Below, in pieces: positions 1-5,385 of a stretch of DNA of 7,283 bases. How positions within the stretch are numbered: position 1 is the first letter of the stretch; every line of letters begins with the position of its first letter. A program made the position numbers and the translations under genes. This DNA is from Angelakisella sp. (GTDB taxonomy: Bacteria; Bacillota; Clostridia; Oscillospirales; Ruminococcaceae), in NCBI GenBank assembly GCA_022795575.1, contig JAAWGY010000110.1, positions 1-7,283 on the forward strand. Reading direction: 5' to 3'. Below the pieces are notes generated by a model. It made no database searches. It was not told where the DNA came from and saw only the letters and a list, made by a program, of their open reading frames with translations.

Positions 1-127
1 CTAACGCCGCCTGGACCGCTTGGGCTCGGTTCTTCTGCTTGGGTGACAGCCTCAATCTCATCGTGTGGTTGCTCGATGCTTGGTTGGGCGGCTGGCCCTA
101 CCAGGGGACAGGCTCCAGCGGCCTTGC

Positions 128-155
128 GGGGGGAGCGTTATGGTCCGCTCCCTCC
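128..155 (+). other. Stem-loop conserved in both repeat copies
   Basis: GGGAGCG (131-137) pairs with CGCTCCC (146-152) around an 8-base loop, TTATGGTC. The stem extends to 10 pairs with one G-T wobble (128-130 with 153-155). The equivalent hairpin at 7052-7073 in the other copy keeps the 7-bp core and has a single loop difference. The function is unknown. Confidence 0.6.
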
Positions 156-176
156 TTCCGGTTGGCCTGACAAGGT

Positions 177-315
177 GCCTCCGGCGGATCTGATTCCCTG
201 CGGGGGGTTCCCTCCCTTCGGTCGGGTGGGGCCTCCGGCGGATCTGATTCCCTGCGGGGGGTTCCCTCCCTTCGGTCGGGTGGAGCCTCCGGCGGATCTG
301 ATTCCCTGCGGGGGG
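177..315 (+). repeat. 54-bp tandem repeat, 2.6 units (left copy)
   Basis: Units begin with GCCTCCGGCGGATCTG at 177, 231 and 285, an exact 54-bp period. The third unit is cut off at 315 after CCCTGCGGGGGG. The two full units are nearly identical. The preceding stretch from about 126 (GCGGGGGG, then CTCCCTCCTTCCGGTTGG) looks like a diverged, longer version of the same unit. The units abut with no unique spacers, so this is not a CRISPR array. Confidence 0.9.
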
Positions 316-452
316 ATGTGGGGGTTCGCTTTTGTGGTCTTTCCTGGGATGTGCGTTACTGGAAATGTTTACGCCTCGACCGCCTTCCGGTGGGGGAGTG
401 GTTGGATATACTTGTGGTTTGTATCTATATTTGGTTGTGGGGCGGGCGCGTC

Positions 453-1121
453 TTAGGCCGGGGCTTGCTCCACCCGTTCAAAGAGGGCGTGGTACTTGGG
501 GGGGATCACCCGGTCCTGGTGGTAGGCGCCAAAGTACCAGCGGGTAAACCGGTACCGCTGCTGGAGGCGGTCCATAAAGGCGGTAAGGGCCGTTACCTCG
601 CAGACCTTGCCGGTGATGCAGGAATCGATGTTGGTGGGGGCCTGGTGGGAGGCTATGTAGTCCACCCCGCCCCCGGCGGCGTCCAGCCGGGCAAACCAGC
701 CGTCCAGCTCGTCGTAGCCGGGCAGCTCCCCCGGCCACCAGCTCTGCCCCGCCTTGCGGAAGAGCATATCCCGGCTCTCCCCGCCCCCTACGGCCAGCAG
801 CGTTTTGCCCTGGATGGTGAAGATCTGCCCCCGGATCAGGTGCCGGAGGTTGCCGCAGATGTGGTGGGTAAGCCCGCCGTTCCACTCCTCCACCGGGTAG
901 CTGTTCAGCAGCTCCAGGTTGTCGTGGGTGCCCTCCAAAAACAGCACCGGGTAGCGGCGGCGGCCGATCCACTCCAGGGTTTCCCGCTCCTCCGGGCCCC
1001 CGTTCCAAAGAAAGCCAAAGTCCCCGCAGACCACCAGGGCGTCCTTGGGGCCCATCAGCCGCAGGCGCAGGGTGCCAAAGCGCCGCCGGTCCCCGTGCAT
1101 ATCTCCCGTAAAATAAAGCAT
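453..1121 (-). CDS. Calcineurin-like metallophosphoesterase with altered metal-site residues
   Basis: A 222-residue protein of the calcineurin-like phosphoesterase superfamily, probably a cytosolic phosphodiesterase or phosphatase of unknown substrate; no signal peptide is seen. Motifs in order: GDMHG with D7 and H9; CGDFG with D34; EGTHDN at 63-68 where the family usually has GNH(D/E); SHQAP with H159; and GAYH at 198-201 where the family usually has GHxH. Two of the seven usual metal-ligand positions are thus replaced (Asn to Thr65, His to Ala199), so activity may be reduced or altered. I chose the ATG at 1121 because GGGGAGA lies 9 bases upstream; the in-frame ATG at 1139 has no Shine-Dalgarno. 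The gene is divergent from the DacF-like gene, separated by 149 bases. Family assignment is firm; catalytic competence is uncertain. Confidence 0.88.
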   Translation of the reverse strand: MLYFTGDMHGDRRRFGTLRLRLMGPKDALVVCGDFGFLWNGGPEERETLEWIGRRRYPVLFLEGTHDNLELLNSYPVEEWNGGLTHHICGNLRHLIRGQIFTIQGKTLLAVGGGESRDMLFRKAGQSWWPGELPGYDELDGWFARLDAAGGGVDYIASHQAPTNIDSCITGKVCEVTALTAFMDRLQQRYRFTRWYFGAYHQDRVIPPKYHALFERVEQAPA

Positions 1122-1176
1122 CCCGCACCATCTCCCCATTGTTTACAAATTTCTGGTAGGATAATATCCGCCGATA

Positions 1177-1185
1177 TGCTATAAT
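1177..1185 (+). promoter_or_regulatory. Extended -10 promoter for the DacF-like gene
   Basis: TGCTATAAT is a perfect extended -10 (TG-n-TATAAT). No good -35 lies 16-18 bases upstream, which is tolerable for an extended -10. Transcription would start near 1192, giving a leader of about 79 bases before the ATG at 1271. For the divergent gene only a weak TATTAT (1166 to 1161, minus strand) is visible. Confidence 0.6.
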
Positions 1186-1199
1186 AGCCGCAGAAGCCA

Positions 1200-1230
1200 T
1201 CGCGGCAAAGGCTCCCGCTTTGCGCCGCGA
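1200..1230 (+). other. Hairpin in the 5' leader of the DacF-like gene
   Basis: TCGCGG (1200-1205) pairs with CCGCGA (1225-1230), and CAAAG (1206-1210) pairs with CTTTG (1218-1222). The loop is 7 bases, with a 2-base bulge (1223-1224). It would lie within about 10 bases of the predicted transcript start. It is followed by an AT-rich stretch (ATTATTTT) rather than a clean U-run, so a stabilising 5' stem is more likely than a terminator. Confidence 0.5.
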
Positions 1231-1270
1231 CTCAACTATTATTTTACCGGAAAAAGGAGAACTTGTCCAT

Positions 1271-2641
1271 ATGACCCGCAGGCTTGATCCGAAGAAGCTT
1301 CTCTCGCTGCTGCTGGTGGGCGCGCTGCTGCTGGCCCCGCTGCCCGCTTGGGGCGCCTCCTACCTCCCCTCCTTCCAGCCCTCCTCCCGGGGGGTGTACC
1401 TGGAAAACACCGATACCAACCAGGTGATCTTTGAACAGAACGCCGACCAGCAGATGGAGGCCGGGTACCTCACCAAACTGATGACCGCCCTGATGACGGT
1501 GGAATACATGGAGCAGAAGGGGCTGGACCTGGACGAGGAGAAGGTTCCCCTAAAGCTGTACATCCAAAACCTGGTCTACGGCAGCGCCAACCTGGGGGGC
1601 ATCCTCCTGGGGGAGGAGGTCACGGTTCGGGGGCTGCTCTACTCGATGCTGCTGCAATCGGCCAACGAGGCCGCCATGATGCTGGGGGACTATGTGGGGG
1701 ACGGCAGCATCGGCCACTTTGCGGATATGATGAACCAGCGGGCGGCGGAGCTGGGCTGCACCGGCACCTCTTTTGCGGACCCGGCTGGCTTCCGGGACGA
1801 GGAGCCCACCGAAAACAGCTGGACCACCCCCCGGGACATGGCCATCATCTTCCGGCGGGTGATGGAAAACGACCACCTGCGGAAGATCCTGCAAACCCGC
1901 AGCTTCGACATCGGCCCCACCAACCGCCACGACAGCCTCAACCAGTTTAACTACACCAACGCCCTCATGTCCTCCGCCAGCGAGTACTACTACGCCCCCA
2001 CCGACGGCGGCTTTATCAGCGCGGCGGCGGGGGAGTCCCCGGGGATTGCGGTGATGGCCTCCACCGGAGGCTACGGCTACCTGCTGGTGCTGCTGGAAAC
2101 CCCCGCCGGGGGGGATACCGCCGGCACCCGGCAGAATGTGTACCAGGAGGCCATCGACCTGCTACAGTGGGCCTTTGACAGCTTTGCGGTGCGCACCGTA
2201 ATGGAGAAGGGGGAGATCGTGGAGGAGGTGGAGGTGAAGTACTCCTTTACCACCGACCATATGCCCCTTTCCACCGCCGAAACCTTTATGACACTGATGC
2301 CCAACGGGGTGGACCTGACCAGCATCCAGTACCGGTACGACCTGCCGGAGGCCATCGCCGCCCCGGTGGAAAAGGGGCTGGAGGTGGGGCGGCTCCACAT
2401 CATCCTGGCCGACGAGGAGATCGGCTCGGTGCCGCTGATGACCACCGACAACGTGGAGGCCAGCCAGATCCTCACCTGGCTGGGGTGGGCGGAGGCCTCG
2501 GTGCACACCTTCTGGTTTAAGTTTGTGGTGCTGTTTATCATCTCCTTTGCCATCCTCTACACCTCGCTGCTGGTCCAGCTCCAGCGGCGCAAGCTGCGCC
2601 AGGGGAAGTACTCCCAGTACCGGGACCGGGAAAGAGGATGA
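1271..2641 (+). CDS. DacF/PBP5-like D-Ala-D-Ala carboxypeptidase family protein, probable pseudoenzyme
   Basis: A 456-residue membrane-anchored member of the low-molecular-weight penicillin-binding proteins (peptidase S11), which normally trim the terminal D-Ala from peptidoglycan stem peptides outside the membrane. Residues 1-29 form a signal peptide (basic start, Leu-rich core, PAWGA). The S11 domain covers about 35-300, a PBP5-type C-terminal domain about 325-405, and a membrane helix about 416-437 is followed by a basic tail (QRRKLRQGK). The active-site SxxK is replaced by Y66-L-T-K69. SxN is kept (S130-A-N132). The KTG motif expected after 'DG' is absent: D245-GGFISAAAG shows a gap of about two residues and no Lys. 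Fold and anchor are intact, so I infer a non-catalytic paralog. The start is set by AGGAG about 10 bases before the ATG; an in-frame TTG at 1220 lacks such a site and would put residues before the signal peptide. Confidence 0.88.
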   Translation: MTRRLDPKKLLSLLLVGALLLAPLPAWGASYLPSFQPSSRGVYLENTDTNQVIFEQNADQQMEAGYLTKLMTALMTVEYMEQKGLDLDEEKVPLKLYIQNLVYGSANLGGILLGEEVTVRGLLYSMLLQSANEAAMMLGDYVGDGSIGHFADMMNQRAAELGCTGTSFADPAGFRDEEPTENSWTTPRDMAIIFRRVMENDHLRKILQTRSFDIGPTNRHDSLNQFNYTNALMSSASEYYYAPTDGGFISAAAGESPGIAVMASTGGYGYLLVLLETPAGGDTAGTRQNVYQEAIDLLQWAFDSFAVRTVMEKGEIVEEVEVKYSFTTDHMPLSTAETFMTLMPNGVDLTSIQYRYDLPEAIAAPVEKGLEVGRLHIILADEEIGSVPLMTTDNVEASQILTWLGWAEASVHTFWFKFVVLFIISFAILYTSLLVQLQRRKLRQGKYSQYRDRERG

Positions 2642-2703
2642 GAAGAAGCTGCAACCCACGAGGAAGAAACTACGATTTCCCCCTTCCCGTTCGGAAAACT
2701 TTG

Positions 2704-2712
2704 TGATATAAT
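2704..2712 (+). promoter_or_regulatory. Extended -10 promoter with no obvious gene
   Basis: TGATATAAT is a perfect extended -10. The -35 position at 17-bp spacing reads TTCCCG, a weak match. Predicted transcription starts near 2719, only about 45 bases before the terminator-like hairpin at 2735-2763. It could make a short RNA or an attenuated upstream transcript of the GntR gene. Confidence 0.45.
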
Positions 2713-2734
2713 GATACAACATGAACGCCAACGT

Positions 2735-2763
2735 CTGTAATCCGGCGCTTACAGGGCTTTTTT
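2735..2763 (+). terminator. Intrinsic terminator-like hairpin after the DacF-like gene
   Basis: CTGTAA (2735-2740) pairs with TTACAG (2749-2754) across an 8-base loop. GGC and a run of six T (2758-2763) follow. The stem is short and not GC-rich, but the T-run is good. It probably ends transcripts from the DacF-like gene and from the promoter at 2704. A second palindrome, CCCCTTGGGG, follows at 2769-2778. Confidence 0.6.
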
Positions 2764-2801
2764 CCTGTCCCCTTGGGGATTCCTGGAAAAGATAGCCAAT
2801 G

Positions 2802-2831
2802 ATACCATTTCGCTCCGCTTCATGGTATAAT
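2802..2831 (+). promoter_or_regulatory. Promoter and candidate operator of the GntR gene
   Basis: TGGTATAAT (2823-2831) is an extended -10. It overlaps the right half of a perfect 7-bp inverted repeat: ATACCAT (2802-2808) and ATGGTAT (2822-2828), separated by 13 bases. The left half falls where the -35 would be, so a dimer bound here would block the promoter. Autoregulation by the GntR protein encoded 62 bases downstream is an inference; the half-sites are farther apart than in typical FadR-family operators. Confidence 0.55.
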
Positions 2832-2892
2832 AGAAAAAGAACAAAGGGTGCAGGGCAGCCGGTCTGTTCCTGTCCAGAAGGGGGCGAGGCTG

Positions 2893-3576
2893 ATGGCGGG
2901 ATTCCAGCTTCCTATTGCAAACACCATCCGGGACCAGGTGTACCAGCTGTTAAAAAACGAAATCTGTGAAGGTGTCTACGAGCCGGGGTACTGGCTCCAG
3001 GAAAAGGAGCTTGCCCAGCGGCTGCGTGTAAGCCGCTCCCCTGTGCGGGAGGCGCTGCTTCAGCTGAGCCGGGACGGGCTGGTGAAGAACATCCCCAACC
3101 GGGGGGTGTTTGTCCGGGAGTTTTCCATCCAGGACATCGAGGACGTCTTCGACCTGCGGATCATGATGGAGTCCTTCGCCATCCTCCACACCGGGCCGGA
3201 GCTTGGCGAGGCGGCAAAGGAGCGGCTGCTGGAGCTGCTGCGGGCCATCGAGCGGCCCCACGGGGAGGGGGACCGCAAGGCGTACATCGCGGCGGATATC
3301 CTCTTCCACCACAGCCTTATTGAGCTTTGCGGCAACGAGTTTTTGGTCAAGGCCTACGGGGATATCTACTCGATGATTAAGCAGTTCTGCATCTACTCCC
3401 TCATCGACCTGGCCCGGTTTAACAACTCCATGAGCGAGCACCGGCAGATTGTCCACGCCCTGGTGACGGGGCGGATTGAAGAGGCAGAAAAGCACAACCG
3501 GCTGCACCTGGAGCTGACCAAAGCAAAGCTGGCCGAGGTACTGGCCGAAAAGCGGGGCGAAAAAAGGCGGCCGTAG
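2893..3576 (+). CDS. GntR family transcriptional regulator, FadR/FCD subfamily
   Basis: A 227-residue cytosolic DNA-binding protein. The N-terminal winged helix-turn-helix (about 8-75) carries the hallmark VSRSPVREALLQLSRDGLV (46-64) followed by the wing NRGVFV. The C-terminal all-helical FCD ligand domain (about 80-215) keeps the usual metal-binding set: D135 and H139 in DILFHH, H183 in SEHRQIVHAL, and H205 in NRLHLE. Such proteins usually repress carboxylate or sugar-acid catabolism genes and respond to a metabolite held near the metal; no such genes adjoin here, so the ligand cannot be named. I chose the ATG at 2893, with GGGG eight bases upstream, over the in-frame GTG at 2848, which would add 15 residues unlike the family. 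The AraC gene follows after 47 bases with no strong terminator, so co-transcription is likely. Confidence 0.93.
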   Translation: MAGFQLPIANTIRDQVYQLLKNEICEGVYEPGYWLQEKELAQRLRVSRSPVREALLQLSRDGLVKNIPNRGVFVREFSIQDIEDVFDLRIMMESFAILHTGPELGEAAKERLLELLRAIERPHGEGDRKAYIAADILFHHSLIELCGNEFLVKAYGDIYSMIKQFCIYSLIDLARFNNSMSEHRQIVHALVTGRIEEAEKHNRLHLELTKAKLAEVLAEKRGEKRRP

Positions 3577-3623
3577 CCAAAGGCGGCCCTGCATCACACC
3601 AAAAAAGAAGGACGGATGACCCG

Positions 3624-4523
3624 ATGGAAGAGAGCTGTATACTCCACCTGCAAAAGCAGTTCCAAAAATTCAGCGACCTGTACCTCTGCCACTGCGGCCG
3701 GTCGCAGTGCTCGTCGCTGTACATCTGCGGCCCGGCGGTGCGGCCAAACTACCTGATCTACTACATCCTGGAGGGCGGGGGCCGGTACAGCATCGAGGGG
3801 CAGGATTATCTGCTTACCAAGGGGGAGGGCTTTCTGGTCCCCCCCAACCGGGAGGTCCTTTTGCAGGCGGACGGAGACGAGCCCTGGACCTACCTTTGGG
3901 TGGCCGTTGACGGCACCCGCTGCGGGGCCTGCCTGCGGTCGTTGGGGCTGGGGGAGGATCAGCTGACCTTCCGGTACCGGGACGACGGCGGGGAGCTGGT
4001 CCGGCTGGTGGACGCCATGATCGCCAGCAACCCCCTGGACGATGCCTCGGCCTTTGCCATCCAGGGGATGCTGTGCCAGCTCTTCGCCTGCCTGGCCCGG
4101 GGCATCAGCCCGGGGAGCAGCCTTACCCAAACCGAGCGGCGGAACCTGTATGTCCACCGGGCGCTGGAGTACATCCACAACAACTACGGCAGCGGCATCA
4201 CCGTTGCGGAGGTGGCCCAGGCGGTGGCCCTGGACCGGAGCTATCTTTTCACCCTGTTCCGGCGGGTGCTGGATATCTCCCCCCGGGACTACCTCACCCG
4301 GTTCCGTCTTACCCGGGCCAAGGAGCAGCTGGCCCACACCGACGCCTCGGTGTCCAGCATCGCCTACAGCTGCGGCTACCAGGACCCCCGGGTGTTTACC
4401 CGGGCCTTCCGGCAGGAATTTGGCGTAACGCCGGCCAGCTACCGCCGGGAGGCCAGGCAGGAGCTGACGGAAGAGGAGGAGGGGCCCCGGGACGGCGCTG
4501 GCTCCTCCGACAGCGGGAAGTAA
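3624..4523 (+). CDS. AraC family transcriptional regulator
   Basis: A 299-residue regulator. The N-terminal cupin-like sensing domain (about 20-100) has the pattern common in Firmicutes sugar-responsive members: HCGRSQC, then GPAVRPNYLIYYILEGGG, then a GFLVPP step and PWTYLWVAVDG. The C-terminal double helix-turn-helix lies at about 175-275: the first motif around ITVAEVAQAVALDRSYLFTL, the second in SSIAYSCGYQDPRVFTRAF, ending GVTPASYRR. The last 25 residues are acidic and low in complexity. These proteins usually activate carbohydrate uptake or hydrolase genes; none is visible nearby, so the target is likely distal. A Shine-Dalgarno AAGGA lies about 11 bases before the ATG. It probably forms a unit with the upstream GntR gene. 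The family is certain; the ligand is unknown. Confidence 0.93.
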   Translation: MEESCILHLQKQFQKFSDLYLCHCGRSQCSSLYICGPAVRPNYLIYYILEGGGRYSIEGQDYLLTKGEGFLVPPNREVLLQADGDEPWTYLWVAVDGTRCGACLRSLGLGEDQLTFRYRDDGGELVRLVDAMIASNPLDDASAFAIQGMLCQLFACLARGISPGSSLTQTERRNLYVHRALEYIHNNYGSGITVAEVAQAVALDRSYLFTLFRRVLDISPRDYLTRFRLTRAKEQLAHTDASVSSIAYSCGYQDPRVFTRAFRQEFGVTPASYRREARQELTEEEEGPRDGAGSSDSGK

Positions 4524-4575
4524 GCAGCCCCGCCGGCAGGATGTGTGCGGCGGTGACAGATGCGGCTTTTTGGGA

Positions 4576-4607
4576 ACGCGGCAGGGGGCGGTTGCTCTCT
4601 GCCGCGT
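4576..4607 (+). terminator. Terminator-like hairpin after the AraC gene
   Basis: ACGCGGCAG (4576-4584) and CTGCCGCGT (4599-4607) form a perfect 9-bp GC-rich stem around a 14-base loop. What follows is pyrimidine-rich (CTGCCTGCTTCTTCGTTGTC) but lacks a solid T-run, so it is at best a weak intrinsic terminator. Its place between the AraC stop and the next promoter fits a 3'-end element. Confidence 0.5.
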
Positions 4608-4646
4608 CTGCCTGCTTCTTCGTTGTCTCCCCGGCCCATCCCGGAC

Positions 4647-4675
4647 TTGCCTGCGGCCCGGTAAAATGCTACAAT
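4647..4675 (+). promoter_or_regulatory. Promoter of the YoaK-family gene and mnmE
   Basis: TTGCCT (4647-4652), a 17-base spacer and TACAAT (4670-4675), preceded by TGC, give an extended -10 with a partial -35. Transcription would start near 4682. That makes a start codon at 4686 nearly leaderless and supports the TTG at 4704. Confidence 0.6.
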
Positions 4676-4703
4676 AGGGTGGAATTTGGAAGGGGGCGGC
4701 GCC

Positions 4704-5381
4704 TTGGCAAAGGGAGCAGGCTGCCCCCGGGAGGAACGCCTCCTCCCGGGGCTGGTGCTGGCGGCGGCAGGCGGGTTTTTGGATACTTACACCTATTTTA
4801 CCCGGGGCGGCGTCTTTGCCAACGCCCAAACCGGCAACATGGTGCTGCTGAGCATCGCCGCCGCCCGGGGGGAGCTGCTCCGGGCCGGGCAGTACCTGAT
4901 CCCTGTCCTCGCCTTTACCCTGGGGGTGATGGCCACCGAGGGCCTCCGGGCCCGGGAGGAGGCGGGCGGGGGAGGCCGCTGGCGGCGGCAGGTGCTGCTC
5001 ATCGAGGCCGCGATTTTAGGGGTGGTGGGGCTGCTGCCCCCGGGGATTCCGGACGCTGTGGTGAACACCACGATCTCCTTCCTCTGCGCCATGCAGGTAA
5101 ACGCCTTCCGGCAGCTGGAGGGGATGCCCTACGCCACCACCATGTGCACCGGCAACCTCCGCTCCTGCGCCGGCCTTCTGTGGCGGTGGCTCTTTGCCCG
5201 GGACCGCCAAGCCGGGGGCAGGGCCGCCCGGTACCTGTGGGTGATGCTGGCCTTCTGCGCCGGGGCGGCGGCGGGGGTTCCCTGTACCGCGCTGCTCAAG
5301 GGCCCCTCGGTCTGGCTCTGCGGGGCGCTGCTGCTGACGGTGTGGGCCGGCCTTGGCGGCCCGGAGAAGGGAAAGGGGTGA
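4704..5381 (+). CDS. YoaK family (DUF1275) membrane protein
   Basis: A 225-residue integral membrane protein with about six hydrophobic helices. It carries the DUF1275/YoaK signature twice, as an internal pseudo-repeat: GGFLDTYTYFTRGG with QTGNM (23-46) in the first half, and MQVNAFRQLEG with TTMCTGNLRS (130-154) in the second. Family members are suspected transporters, but the substrate is unknown. I chose TTG at 4704 as start: AAGGGGG (4690-4696) lies 7 bases upstream, and the predicted transcript begins near 4682. An in-frame TTG at 4686 would leave almost no leader. No other good start gives a full first helix. The stop lies 4 bases before the mnmE ATG, so the two genes are almost certainly co-transcribed. 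Family confident, role unknown. Confidence 0.87.
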   Translation: MAKGAGCPREERLLPGLVLAAAGGFLDTYTYFTRGGVFANAQTGNMVLLSIAAARGELLRAGQYLIPVLAFTLGVMATEGLRAREEAGGGGRWRRQVLLIEAAILGVVGLLPPGIPDAVVNTTISFLCAMQVNAFRQLEGMPYATTMCTGNLRSCAGLLWRWLFARDRQAGGRAARYLWVMLAFCAGAAAGVPCTALLKGPSVWLCGALLLTVWAGLGGPEKGKG

Positions 5382-5385
5382 GGAG

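Larger units (their letters stand above)
1..315 (+). repeat. Left copy of a long interspersed repeat (inverted relative to 6889-7203)
   Basis: This segment is the reverse complement of 6889-7203 with no gaps (base x pairs with base 7204-x). About 17 mismatches were counted by hand, roughly 95% identity. Similarity stops abruptly after the CCCTGCGGGGGG that ends at 315. The outer end is cut by the window, so the full element is probably longer. It contains a stem-loop at 128-155 and 54-bp tandem units from 177. Several frames are open through it, including one from an ATG at 76, but most differences between the two copies would change the amino acid in that frame. I therefore treat it as non-coding. 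No transposase or attachment site is visible. Confidence 0.9.

Noticed and set aside
177..315. Possible CRISPR array
   Set aside because: The 54-bp units are contiguous, with no unique spacers, and no cas gene is present.
43..456. Open frame of 137 codons through the left repeat, with a similar one on the minus strand at 6586-7128
   Set aside because: Several frames are open in this GC-rich repeat. Most differences between the two copies change the amino acid, there is no convincing ribosome site, and the right-hand frame continues through the end of mnmE.
318..1184. Plus-strand open frame of 288 codons
   Set aside because: It is antisense to the metallophosphoesterase, whose motifs are clear.
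2721..2795. Small 24-codon ORF
   Set aside because: It has no Shine-Dalgarno and overlaps the terminator-like hairpin.
3566..3606. Hairpin between the GntR and AraC genes as a terminator
   Set aside because: GGCCG/CGGCC pairing is followed by an A-run on the plus strand, so a T-run exists only for minus-strand transcription, and no minus-strand gene ends here.
3594..4829. Long minus-strand open frame of 411 codons
   Set aside because: It is antisense to the well-supported AraC gene, has no recognisable domain and has low-complexity composition.
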